Below are positions 54,761 to 64,000 of a stretch of DNA of 64,000 nt, piece after piece (within the stretch, counting starts at the first letter, position 1; every line of letters begins with the position of its first letter). The DNA lies in contig JASBNA010000063.1 of the NCBI GenBank assembly GCA_038087015.1, forward strand, positions 62,001 through 126,000, in the 5' to 3' direction. The position numbers were made by a program, and so were the translations under genes. A model generated the notes under the pieces. It saw nothing but the letters and a program-made list of their open reading frames with translations, was not told the origin of the DNA and made no database searches. The DNA comes from Cerrena zonata (taxonomy: Eukaryota; Basidiomycota; Agaricomycetes; Polyporales; Cerrenaceae).

Positions 54761-55435
54761 ACTTCTTTGTAGCTAATGTAACCCCAAACGTTAGAACTAG
54801 ATCTGATAATGATTCTCAAGTATCAAAAGGGTAATTGGGTGAAGAAATTCCTTTTCTTTGACGTTTTAATTTAAGTAGATCAAATTAAAGAATGATAAAA
54901 ATTTTTTTTTTAACCGTTAGGACCACGATATCACTTGATTCTACAAGATTGCGATGCTAGCACAAAAGAACCCAAAATCACCGCAGATTGTGTTTCTAAG
55001 AAGTATGGAAGCGAATTGCAAGAGATTCGACAAAAAAACACAATAAATACGTTGAAATAGACGAGACCAGTATGGAAATTCTCTTGATATTTTGGAGTGC
55101 GTGTAGTGCGTTAAGGGGAATTTTTCACTCGAATCAATTTTTGTGAATTAAATCAATTACCTCTCCGTTTTGGGAAAAATTAGGGCAGGTGCAAAAAATA
55201 GGCAGGGAAAGACGTCTACAGGAGCTGGTTCTACGGATTAAAGAACTTGAATTGACTATCGTTGATTATTGTTAAGTATACACATTTATACAAGGCGACG
55301 AAGAATTGAAATTTTAGGTAAAGACTATCTTTTTTGCAATTTTTGATAATTTTTTTTTTGTAGATAGATTAGAAAATGTAATAATAATTATGAATAGGAG
55401 AATTGAAAATTAAAGTATTAAAGTTTTGAAAAGCT
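54761..55435. other. Promoter of DCK1 and 3' flank of SSY1
   Basis: No gene is supported in this 675-bp region. It has an A/T run at 54902-54912 and mostly AT-rich sequence, with a more mixed block at 55070-55260. Nothing resembling a tRNA, snoRNA or repeat was found. Confidence 0.5.
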
Positions 55436-58201
55436 TCAAGCCAATACGGAAATGAATTTATGGGCAACCTCTCTTAAGTTTCTGGCGTTATACTCACGAC
55501 CACCGTCCCATATATATCTGTCCATTTCTCTTCTACCAGAGTCGAAATCCAAGGTCTCTAAACTTGGAGTCCGATTTCCTCTTATCAATCGGTATCCGAT
55601 GTACAAGACTGCAAAAATGATAAGGGTTCCATAACTCGAGAAAAAATATAGAGTGTCCCATTCATCTTTCATGAATACCGCAAACCCCATTCCTAATAAA
55701 AGAATAGTAGATCCTATTAAACCAATATAAGCACAGTAAGGTTGGAAAGGAGACTTATAGGGATACGATTTATCATCTCTGCTGATTATATCTGGTCTGA
55801 GTTTCATACCATAAAAAAATCTGAGAAATGATAAGCACATTGCAAACCAAACCATAATTCCTGATGATGCAATAAGACTGGTTAAGTTTTGGAAAACAAC
55901 CGTGGCCTTTTCAGAAACACAGAGGAATGCTAATAGACCAAATGCAGCCGATAATAAAACAGAATTATAAGGTATTCCTGACCGGTTACAATAAGCCAAA
56001 CAACGAGGAGCCTTTTTTTGAAGTGCTAAAGAATACATTGTCCTCGAAGCAACATAAAGCTGAGAGTTCCCACAAGAAACTGCAAAAAAAGTTAAGAATC
56101 CATTGGCGACTGAGCTAAGCTTACAAAGTCCCGACAGTTGTAAAGCAACAGTCCAGGGACTTTGCAGACCGCTTCCAAAACCGGCAAATATAGTTGAATT
56201 AGTACTACAATGTTCTCCTCCAACATAATTAACAGCATAATTTGATTCAAAACTTGAAGCTGCAGTCCCAGTGCTCCCCGAATAGAAACGTAGTAGTCTT
56301 GGATCACCGGCATAGATATTAAGGGAAACTAAAAATGATGATAAAATATAAAAAATTAATATTCTCCAAAAGACTCTTTTTGTAGCGGATGGTAAAGCAA
56401 TACGAGGATTTTTGGCCTCACAAGCTGCAATACAGACAATTTCAGTACCACTATATGCAAATGCTACAACCATCATAGCTGCCATTAAGGAAAGAAATCT
56501 TCCTTTATCACCTCCTATACCTATATTTGGATCATTTGTACCGGTATCATTCAAATTAAAACTAGGTCTAAATAGACCAAATATGAGATTATGATCAAAA
56601 TCCAGCTTCAGGTAATCCCAATACCTGAAACCCAATACTTGAGTACCATTACCCAAACCACCACGATTTAATACAATCATCAAAATAATCATTAGAAGAG
56701 CACATATTAATTTAATTAAGCTTGAAAAGTATTCAATTTCACCAAAGACTCGAACATCAACCAAATTAGCAAATAAAATCAGTAGAAGAAAAAGAGCAAC
56801 AAATCCAACGGTTGAGCCTTTATTCGTTAAAATTTTAGCATCTGGGAAATAAGTTAATAGAATAACTGAAGCAACCACTTCACCAGCTAACCCAAAAGCA
56901 AAACTTAAGAAATACAACCACCCCACAGAAAACCCAAAAGAATCATCAACAAACCTAGAGCTTAACCCACTGACACCATCGACAACCGATACAAAAGTGA
57001 CCATTTCACAGAAAGATACAATTGTACAAAGAACAATGATTCCACAGATTATATAGGCAAGGGTAGTACCAAACCCCCCAGCTATTGTAATGGCTTTACC
57101 TGAATTCAAGTAGAGACCAACACCTAGAGTACCACCAAGAGAAATCATTTGAAGATGGCGAACTTTTAATTTTCTTTGTAAATAATTTGGACCATTAGAG
57201 ATTTCTTGTTTATGAATTGAAGATTCGGGAGAAGCCGAATTTGCAGCTGGTATATTTGATTCAACCACATCTTGATTTTTCTTTTTATACCAATCCTTAT
57301 TATACCAGGAGGGTTTTTTCAGATTTGATTGAATCTTTTTCATATTTGAAAAAGGAGGTGGGGTTTTTTCAGCTTCCATATAATTAGCAGCCAATTGGTT
57401 CGGGTTGACGATACTCAAGACATTTGAATCATTTTGAGACATAATTTTTTTCTTAATTATTTCATTAATCTCAGTCAGTTTAACATATTTTGTATAATCA
57501 TCGAGTTTTGACAAACCAAAGATTGATGAATGAGAAGATTTTAGAGAAGAGTTATCATTTAAGGTTTCCATCGGTATATCATTACTGGTTTTCATTTGAG
57601 TCAAGATATTTTGTATTTTAGCCGATTGGTTTTTCTCCTTTTTAAAATTTTGATAAAGAGAAAGAAATTTAAAACGGTCATTTGATTCTGGAGCAGGGGA
57701 ATCCAATGATTTACCAACTTTATTAATCACCGACAAGTCAAGTGATATATCCGATACATTAGAAGTATGTTGACTCAAGGTTTGACTTTCTAGATCATTT
57801 TCTGAATCGAAATTAGTTTGGAAAAGATTTTGACTATTTGATAAATCATATTCACTTTCATTATTTCTATTGAAAACTTGACCCAAGTTTTCGACCGAGG
57901 TTGAATATTGATCATCCTCATCAATATCCAAGTTTGAATCATAGTAAGAACGACGATGTATTTGAGAGTGTCTTTGAGTTTGATTTACTCTTGGGAAAAG
58001 TGGATTATCCAGAACATCTCCTAATGAAGTAGCATTGGAGTAAACCGAGTTTCTGTTGGGTTGATAGTTTGAATACGCCAGTAATCTATTCGAACCGTTA
58101 TATAAGGACGCATTTGGATCTTCGTTTAAAGTATTATCATTATAGTCATTTGAAGGTATTATTGAACCATTCAGATTTCGCCTCGACCCCAGTTGGGCCA
58201 T
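55436..58201 (-). CDS. SSY1: Ssy1-type amino-acid sensor (permease-like)
   Basis: The protein has 921 residues. Unlike normal permeases (about 560), it has a 340-residue hydrophilic, Ser/Asn-rich N-terminal extension before VRHLQMISLGGTLGVGLYLN, the start of the APC-type core. About twelve membrane segments follow, with FSVGWLYFLSFAFGLAGEVV and FAYSGTEIVCIAACEAKNPR motifs. A long N-terminus with permease core is the Ssy1 (Csy1 in C. albicans) pattern. With Ptr3 and Ssy5 it senses external amino acids and triggers Stp1/2 processing. The large loop between segments is also typical. No frameshift. Confidence 0.9.
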   Translation of the reverse strand: MAQLGSRRNLNGSIIPSNDYNDNTLNEDPNASLYNGSNRLLAYSNYQPNRNSVYSNATSLGDVLDNPLFPRVNQTQRHSQIHRRSYYDSNLDIDEDDQYSTSVENLGQVFNRNNESEYDLSNSQNLFQTNFDSENDLESQTLSQHTSNVSDISLDLSVINKVGKSLDSPAPESNDRFKFLSLYQNFKKEKNQSAKIQNILTQMKTSNDIPMETLNDNSSLKSSHSSIFGLSKLDDYTKYVKLTEINEIIKKKIMSQNDSNVLSIVNPNQLAANYMEAEKTPPPFSNMKKIQSNLKKPSWYNKDWYKKKNQDVVESNIPAANSASPESSIHKQEISNGPNYLQRKLKVRHLQMISLGGTLGVGLYLNSGKAITIAGGFGTTLAYIICGIIVLCTIVSFCEMVTFVSVVDGVSGLSSRFVDDSFGFSVGWLYFLSFAFGLAGEVVASVILLTYFPDAKILTNKGSTVGFVALFLLLILFANLVDVRVFGEIEYFSSLIKLICALLMIILMIVLNRGGLGNGTQVLGFRYWDYLKLDFDHNLIFGLFRPSFNLNDTGTNDPNIGIGGDKGRFLSLMAAMMVVAFAYSGTEIVCIAACEAKNPRIALPSATKRVFWRILIFYILSSFLVSLNIYAGDPRLLRFYSGSTGTAASSFESNYAVNYVGGEHCSTNSTIFAGFGSGLQSPWTVALQLSGLCKLSSVANGFLTFFAVSCGNSQLYVASRTMYSLALQKKAPRCLAYCNRSGIPYNSVLLSAAFGLLAFLCVSEKATVVFQNLTSLIASSGIMVWFAMCLSFLRFFYGMKLRPDIISRDDKSYPYKSPFQPYCAYIGLIGSTILLLGMGFAVFMKDEWDTLYFFSSYGTLIIFAVLYIGYRLIRGNRTPSLETLDFDSGRREMDRYIWDGGREYNARNLREVAHKFISVLA

Positions 58202-58523
58202 TTTGATTTAGCTTCAACCAGATAAAAAACTGCAGCAAACCGTACTTCTTTGAAATTGCAAAAATAAAACCTGGATTAAGCAGTCAGTAAGCAGTCAGTA
58301 AAAGCAAGTTGTAAGTAAAGCTAATGTTGACTAATCTACCTTATCTTATTTCCTAAATCATTTTCTCGATTAAGTAAACGCCCGTACACCAGAAAACAAA
58401 AATATTCTACTTAGTATACCCAATTCGATACAATAAGCAGTTACCGAATACAACTCAACAAAAACCTTTTCAAATGGTTATCATGAACCCACAATAAACA
58501 CCTAAAAAGTAGAATATGTTGAA

Positions 58524-58738
58524 AAGCGTCAGAAGCCGGGAAATGTGCAATGGCAACGACACAAGACAAGAACCAAGATGTGAGCAAGCCCATCAGTCTC
58601 TGGTCCAAGCATACGTTAGATCCAAAAATAGGGTAAAGTAACAAAAATGATTACATCTTATAAGATGTAGTTTCAGTTGTTACACTGAAAAGAACAGATA
58701 CTACACATGATCTAAGCCAAAAGGCAAAGAGATTTCAT
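58524..58738 (-). ncRNA. U2: U2 spliceosomal snRNA
   Basis: On the minus strand the RNA begins near 58738 with ATGAAATCTCTTTGCC followed by TTTTGGCTTAGATCA, the conserved U2 5' end. The branch-point recognition GTGTAGTA is at 58699-58706. Stem IIa (TTTCAGT...ACTGAAA) and a second hairpin TTACATCTTATAAGATGTA follow. The Sm site ATTTTTG lies at 58642-58648. Stem-loop IV can be drawn at 58526-58562, with loop ATTGCA as in the U2B''-binding loop. The length of about 215 nt is compact for a yeast. The 3' end is estimated. A TATA element lies 38-45 bp upstream. Confidence 0.9.
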
Positions 58739-58775
58739 TGGGGTTCAGAAAAAGGGATCTTAGGGGAACCGCCAG

Positions 58776-58783
58776 TATTTATA
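58776..58783 (-). promoter_or_regulatory. TATA box of the U2 gene
   Basis: TATAAATA on the minus strand lies 38-45 bp upstream of the inferred U2 5' end, a normal spacing for a yeast pol II snRNA gene. Confidence 0.6.
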
Positions 58784-58807
58784 CTGTGCGCACCGGTGAT
58801 TTGCGGC

Positions 58808-58840
58808 CGGGTAACCGCCGCCGCCGTCCTCGGCGATGAG
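58808..58840 (+). promoter_or_regulatory. Reb1-like and PAC elements near the U2 promoter
   Basis: CGGGTAA (58808-58814) fits the Reb1 core and GCGATGAG (58833-58840) is a perfect PAC motif. Both lie in a GC-rich block between the TATA box of U2 and the heat-shock element, so they could act on either gene. The assignment is by motif only. Confidence 0.45.
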
Positions 58841-58951
58841 GTCGTGTCGCTGCCGGCCCAGCGTATTGACTTCCATAGTGTTCGTTTGTGTAGTGGTAAA
58901 GACCCAGCACGCGTTTAGTGTTAAGTTCCATGGAGTTCTGATAGCATTGTA

Positions 58952-58974
58952 GAAAGTTCCAGAGAATTCTTAGA
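58952..58974 (+). promoter_or_regulatory. Heat-shock element
   Basis: The sequence reads GAA-nn-TTC-nn-GAG-nn-TTC-nn-AGA: five units of the nGAAn/nTTCn array with three exact. It lies about 370 bp upstream of the small heat-shock gene. Stress elements AGGGG (58762-58766) and CCCCT (59042-59046) lie in the same region. Confidence 0.6.
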
Positions 58975-59339
58975 AGCAAACAGAAGTTTATGGGTTTTTC
59001 TATGGGTTTCAAAGGGACAGCGATAAGTCTGGTGCCAGCTTCCCCTTTGGGCAGGTACAGTAGTTAGCGGGGCGAGCCGCACGTCACACTAACATTAAAA
59101 TTTTTCAAAATGTGAAGGCAGTACCTGCAGATAAGCGGGTTATTAGGAGATGAGCAGTTATACCAGAGATGAAAATTTGAAAAAATTGGTGGGGCAAATA
59201 GATTATCAAGGTTAGGTTGTTCAACTAGTTTCTTTATTTAAGTTAGTGAATATCCCTTTAGTATTGGTAATAATAAAAGGTTTACTATAGATATATAACA
59301 GTATTTCTATTATATAAGATTTACTAATTGCACGATATA

Positions 59340-61293
59340 ATGCCATCTTTTAAACCATATAATAATAAAAGATATCAACCAAAGAGTTTCTCTAATAGAG
59401 CTCAAGCCCGTTCATATCCTGGTCGTTATGCAAACAACCGTCCTCAAATAATAAGACCTTCTACTACTAGAAGAAGAAAGAACTATACCAAAGGGTATTA
59501 TCCGCAATCTCGTTCTGGTAATTTGGTTTATGTCGAAGAACCAGAAACTGAATCTGAAGTTGAAGAAAGTTATGAATCTGGTAGTGATGATTCTGAAGTC
59601 TCTGAAGAAGAAGCTTACTATGTTCCAGAATCCGATGAAGATGCTTATGAATTTAACTTAAATTATAATGATTCTGATGATGACCACGTTGATTATTTGG
59701 TGGATTCTTCTGATGATGGGTTTAATGTCATTGACATGAATGATGAGTTGGAAAATGACGTTGTTGATAGCTTTTGATTCCCAAGGTGATGTTATCGACT
59801 TAAATGATGAATTGGTTAGATTATACGATTCAGAATCAGACTTCGAAGATTCCGATATTGATATCGACTCAGAATCCGAATTAGATTCAGAATCCGAATC
59901 CGAATTAGATTCAGAATCCGAATCCGAATCAGACTCAGACTCAGAATCCGAATCAGACTCAGAATCAGAATCCGAATCCGAATCAGAAGCTGAAGACATT
60001 TTAGATGTCGTCGACTTAAATGACCAATTACAAGCTCAAGCTCTCTACGATGTTTTAAATAGTGTCGATGAAAATGATATTGAAGTCTCCACCGACGATG
60101 AATCCCTCACCGACTTGGAAATCGATTACGATAACAAAGAACTCGACGATCAATTAGCATTAGAATCAATCAGACAAGATTTCGATGAAGCATTAAATAG
60201 CGAAGATGAAGTTTCATTTTCTGATGCTTCTGATGATTATTTAATTGACACTGATGGTGACGAATTTATTGAACTTGATTCTGATTATGAATCATCCGAT
60301 GATGAAGATTTAAATCAAAAATTAATCGACGCTGGTGATGCCAATAATTATGATTACTCTGATTACTCATCTGATTCTTCCGATGACGAAGGTGTCACTA
60401 TCTATAAACATAGATTCGATTTACCAGACTCTTATGAATCTGACAACGATTCTACCGATGAAGAATTAATCTATAACCCAGATGATGATTTATTAAGAGC
60501 TCAAGACTCTGATGATGAAGGTTGAAATAGTTGACTTATCTAACGATTTAGCTAACTCAAAAGATTGTGAAATTGTTGAAAATGATGATTTCTATAAATT
60601 AAATTTGAGATTTCCTTCTTTAATCAAAGATGAGTTAAAAATTGATTTCAAAAAAGCTGAAAATGAATTAGTTATAAATGGTAAATTCGATATCAATCTT
60701 GAGGATGATGACGAAGATGAAGATGAAGTTTTTGAAGATGCTGAAGAAGAAGAACCAAAATCCCAAGAAGAACAAGAAGAAGAAGAACAAGAACAAGAAC
60801 AAAATGACGATATCGAAATTGATGATGAAAAAGCTGAAAATTCTTCAGAATCAGAATCAGATTCCGAATCTGAATCTAGCTCTTCAGAATCATCTGATTC
60901 CGAATCTGAATCTAGTTCCTCTGAATCATCCGACTCCGACTCCGACTCCGAATCATCTGAATCGGACTCTGAATCCTCTGACGATGAAGAAGAAATTGAA
61001 GAAGATGCTGATGCATTAATCAAAGATTATGCCAATCATGAAATTAAATTTGAGAAAAATTCCAATTTGATAAACTTGTCAAACATGATGAAATCACTGC
61101 TTCCTTCTTGGAAAACGGTGAATTAGAATTAATCGTTCCTAAAATTGCTGACTCCACTTTCAATAAAGATGATAATGTTGTCGCTGTTTCCATTAACAAT
61201 ATTGAAAAAGATGATGAAACTACCACTGATGAAATTGAACCTGCTAAAGAGTCCGAAGCTGCTCAATCAGAAGATGTTCCAATGGAAAACTAA
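59340..61293 (+). CDS. HSP42: Hsp42-type small heat-shock protein, three frameshifts
   Basis: Four frames (59328-59777, 59740-60525, 60512-61126, 61108-61293) give one protein of about 650 residues from the ATG at 59340. An Arg/Tyr/Asn-rich prion-like start (about 1-55) leads into a Ser/Asp/Glu region. The alpha-crystallin domain starts near 60580 (YKLNLRFPSLIKDELKIDF, ELVINGKF), is interrupted by an acidic insert of about 115 residues and resumes at about 61035 (HDEITASFLENGELELIVPK, with an I-x-I/V-type end). Shifts lie at 59775 (+1), 60521 (+1) and 61055 (-1). The C-terminal tail is acidic. The N-terminal layout and tail fit Hsp42, which aggregates misfolded proteins under stress. Confidence 0.75.
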
Positions 61294-61717
61294 ACACATT
61301 TAAGCTATTTCAATTCTTAATTTTCAGTTCTTGCTTGTTTTACAAATTATAAAATACTTCTTTTTTTAATGATGACGAAAAGATAATTTTTCTGGCCACT
61401 TCATGGTCTTAACCAAATGAAAAAGAAAAAAGAAAAAAAAAATTAGAAAATAAGAAAATTATTAAAAAGAAGACCAATTGTACATTAGATGATTTTTCAT
61501 AGACTTTAAAACGTTAAACTACTCAAATTTTTAAAAAACATATATAATATTTGTATACTACTAATAATAATTATCATTTCGAGTTAAAAAAAACTATTCA
61601 AATATGTAAGATTTAGTACTCCTTCTGTTAACCTGATTTCAATTAATGCAAAACTATGAAAAAAAAAATCAAAGAGTTTTGCAATGACTTTTGATATAAA
61701 AAAATATAAAAAATAAA
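61294..61717. other. AT-rich intergenic region between HSP42 and tRNA-Ala
   Basis: No gene is supported. The region is very A/T-rich with long A and T runs. The short minus-strand ORF at 61584-61775 overlaps the tRNA and is not real. The T run just past the tRNA 3' end (on the minus strand, at 61665-61672) could serve as its terminator. Confidence 0.5.
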
Positions 61718-61790
61718 TGGACGAGTTGGGAGTCGAACCCAAGACCTTTCGCATGCTAAGCGAACGCGCTACCAACTACGCCACACGCCC
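61718..61790 (-). tRNA. tA(AGC): tRNA-Ala (anticodon AGC)
   Basis: The 73-nt gene starts GGGCGTGTGGCGTAGTTGG. The anticodon stem TTCGC/GCGAA encloses loop TTAGCAT, anticodon AGC at 61755-61757. The T arm TTGGG-TTCGACT-CCCAA is perfect. The acceptor stem has the G3-U70 pair that marks alanine tRNAs, and A73 is the discriminator. A and B boxes are intact. The 5' and 3' ends are flanked by A/T-rich sequence, and there is no intron. Confidence 0.97.
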
Positions 61791-62769
61791 CAATTTATGA
61801 ATTCTTTGAATGTATGGAGTAGGGGATTAACTAGTATAAAAAAGCATCTTGAAATAAATTTTTGAGAAAAATCTTCAAAAAACCCACTTTATGCTATCTT
61901 TCTTTCACTAGTTATATTCCAGAAAGCATCTTTACTATTTTTCACGTAAATGGTATTAACACTTATTGATTGTGAAAATTATTAGGCTGTTTGAATATCA
62001 TTTTGCAGCAAATTTAAGGTGCGAAAATTTAAACATAGTTTCGAAGATAAATAGAAATTTGTATTTGAAGAAGAGTGGTAAAGTATTTTGTTGATTTTGA
62101 AATTTCTTCTGCCTTTCTGTTTACATCGATTCATCAAAGCATAGGTTTCTTTTTCATCATTTTACAATTGTAAACTCTACATTTAATAGTTCATGTGACT
62201 AATTAATTCTACCTTCTGTTTATCCAACTAAGTGGTTCTGCTTGTTTATCAGTGGCACGTTTTTTGTCTATGAATTCTTTCTAAAATTTCCCTAACTACT
62301 TTGGATTTTATTGAAGTATTTTAACCTACTTGAAAAAATGTGTTTTTTAACATCAAGTGCTTCTTGAGTTTGTCGTTTGTTGTAATAACAACCAAGCTTC
62401 TAAAGCAAAATGTTAGGTGGACGTTCTCCAATAAGGTGAATAGAGTAAGACACTTTGATCTATTTATCAAATTCTCTTTGACTACATCAAAATAGTAGAT
62501 TTCAATATACTCGGAATTATAAGCAAAAATATAACTAATAAGTAATGAGATTTTTTTTTTTCAAAATATTAATTTCAAAACTATTGTTTGTATAGAATTT
62601 TCCATAATCGTAGGTAGGGGTGTAGTATCTGTAGTATGTAGGCCGGAAGAAAACCAATAGAGAGCATGGCCAAGAGTAGGAAAGTTTAATCAATCAGTTT
62701 AACAATGCAATCAGTAGCTCAGCAGCAAACATCTAGTAGTCGAAGCATCAAGTTTACAGCGAGTAGTAA
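61791..62769. other. AT-rich region between tRNA-Ala and the retroelement remnant
   Basis: No gene is supported in about 980 bp. The segment is AT-rich. A more mixed piece at about 62600-62770 may be further remnant of the element but shows no clear long terminal repeat. No tandem repeat was seen. Confidence 0.5.
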
Positions 62770-63470
62770 TTAATCTCGAGCGTTTAGTGTTTCATTCTGA
62801 TTAAATTTAAGTTTCGCAGGTTCAGTAACTATATTAATAGACTTAATTTTTCTCCCATTTGATCTGTGAGAGTAGGAGTTAGAATCTTTATTACCACCAA
62901 TATATTTTTGATAACCATTATTTGCCATGGCTTCTTTTGCAACAATTTATGTTTCACACTTCCATTCTATCGGATTGATACCGGCTAATTTTTTTTGGCA
63001 AGAAATTCTAGCATTATACTAATTCCTTGGAGACCAATACTTATAATTACTTCTAGAAGATCGGAGACGACTCTCCACGATAAGAGCCTCTTGCATAACT
63101 GAAAAAAGATCATCATACTGAGTTAAATTTAAGGCTTCACGAATACGAGGTTTCAAGCCATATTTATAATCAAAAATTATGAAAATGTGATTCCGGTAAT
63201 TGGGAAGAGTTTGAAGCTGACCACATAAGTCCAAAAATTTATCATTATACCTTTTGACAGAACCTCTTTGAACCATGTTTATGAGACAACTTAAAGTGTC
63301 GAATTCATGAGAAATGAGTCTCTCTTCACTAGTGAAGTCTCTTCTTTTTATAGTAGATCCATCCTCACCTGCAACATCACCAAAATGAGGTATACTAGTC
63401 AGAGAAAAAGAACTTTGGCGAGGGTGGACTTCGTAGTATCCAGACTTCTGTATTCATCAAAATTTTCCAT
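62770..63470 (-). pseudogene. Ty3/gypsy-type retrotransposon gag remnant
   Basis: The start ATG would be at 63468-63470 (MENFDEYRSLDTTKST), with a frame change near 63400-63420. From there one frame continues through LTSIPHFGDVAGEDGSTIK and MVQRGSVKRYNDKFLDLCGQ, the typical gag (Retrotrans_gag) pattern, to a stop at 63019-63021. The same frame continues through two in-frame stops to a final stop at 62770-62772. The element is therefore broken. No protease or polymerase sequence follows, so this is a decayed fragment. It lies about 1 kb from tRNA-Ala, the usual neighbourhood for Ty3-type insertion. Confidence 0.75.
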
Positions 63471-63875
63471 CTTAAAATGCTAGCTGGGAGAGAAGAGAAA
63501 GGAAAATTATTGAGGGATTTTAGATATTTATATTAACCTCCTCAGACTTTTGTAATTGCTGTGTCCTGCCCTAGAGTCCGCCCTAGAGTGGCATAACGCA
63601 GTCATATTGAGCCAAGTGAATATACCGATACTGGTCCAAGTAAACAGGCATACAGACATACAGATAAGAAACTCTATTAAATGAATATAGTTTAGTATTT
63701 TCAAGTCTCTAGCCGCAATTTTGGATTTTTTTTTTTGCAGTAAGATTTACTGAGCTTATCTATAGACGGGCAAATTTGAGCCAAAACACTACTGAAGCCG
63801 GCATTTTTTAGAATATTATATTAAGTAAAGATTAAAGGAGAACTAAAAGAATAATAAATAAGTGAATGAAATGAA
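63471..63875. other. Region upstream of the gag remnant
   Basis: This should hold the 5' LTR of the element if it were intact, but no pair of repeats can be seen within the window. There is a short direct repeat CCCTAGAGT (63571, 63583) and a T run (63726-63735). The 3' flank of the next gene occupies the right part. Nothing else is supported. Confidence 0.45.
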
Positions 63876-64000
63876 TCAGAGGGATTTTTTAGAATTAGTA
63901 TCAACTTGAACATCTTGTTTATTTTTAACAGCCTCTTCTTCACTAGTTTCATCATCTACGACTTCCAGAACGGTACCGTCACCCATGTTATGTAAATCAT
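63876..64000 (-). CDS. C-terminus of an unidentified protein (cut by the window edge)
   Basis: The stop codon is at 63876-63878. Reading back to the window end gives about 41 residues: DLHNMGDGTVLEVVDDETSE then EEAVKNKQDVQVDTNSKKSL. The tail is acidic then basic. The frame is open to the right edge, so the gene starts outside. I do not recognise the protein. Confidence 0.6.
   Translation of the reverse strand, partial: DLHNMGDGTVLEVVDDETSEEEAVKNKQDVQVDTNSKKSL

Noticed and set aside
58441..58644. 67-residue ORF on the minus strand
   Set aside because: It lies partly within the U2 snRNA gene, which explains the sequence better.
59658..59999. Ser/Asp-rich ORF on the minus strand opposite the HSP42-type gene
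   Set aside because: It is the mirror of the GAA/TCA repeats coding the acidic region on the plus strand.

Overview
This window is budding-yeast nuclear DNA, most likely from the CUG-Ser1 clade (the Candida, Debaryomyces and Scheffersomyces group). Genes are closely packed on both strands and almost free of introns. The one clear intron, in RPL31, has yeast GTATGT and TACTAAC signals. The RPL31 promoter carries the Tbf1 plus Cbf1 site pair typical of Candida-type ribosomal protein genes. In PEX6 a CTG codon (34206-34208) lies where the family normally has serine. The species cannot be named from the sequence alone.

Layout. 1-12 kb: the N-terminus of an ENT3-type epsin, an unknown protein, SAC3 (mRNA export), RKM5, HOM2 and POB3 on a divergent promoter, a small unknown ORF and a probable H/ACA snoRNA. 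12-21 kb: ECM3-type carrier, YET3/BAP31, DUS3 and UTP21. 21-30 kb: VPS39/VAM6, RXT3, a two-part unknown protein, a small coiled-coil protein and a TPR-like protein. 30-46 kb: RPL31, PEX6, MDJ2, pyruvate kinase with an unusual GC-rich promoter, COQ5, MED1, GCD7, a prenylcysteine-oxidase-like gene and an acyl-CoA oxidase. 46-58 kb: SDS22, mitochondrial ACP1, a DOCK-family gene (DCK1) and SSY1. 58-64 kb: U2 snRNA, an HSP42-type small heat-shock gene with a heat-shock element, tRNA-Ala(AGC), a dead Ty3/gypsy gag remnant and the C-terminus of an unknown gene.

The genes are mostly housekeeping and do not form one pathway. Small functional pairings exist: UTP21 with RiBi-type motifs, PEX6 with peroxisomal acyl-CoA oxidase, and MDJ2, COQ5 and ACP1 as mitochondrial genes. 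HSP42 and U2 share a regulatory region.

A striking property is that seven or eight conserved genes are interrupted by about fourteen single-base frameshifts (VPS39, RXT3, the 26.5 kb gene, PEX6, MED1, the prenylcysteine-oxidase-like gene, DCK1, HSP42). Many lie in or beside short homopolymers and most are +1. Sequencing or consensus error is the simplest explanation. The most novel items are the HSP42-type protein, whose alpha-crystallin domain is split by a long Ser/Asp/Glu insert and which carries four copies of a V-x-D-L-N-D-x-L-like motif, the H/ACA snoRNA candidate and the compact U2 gene.
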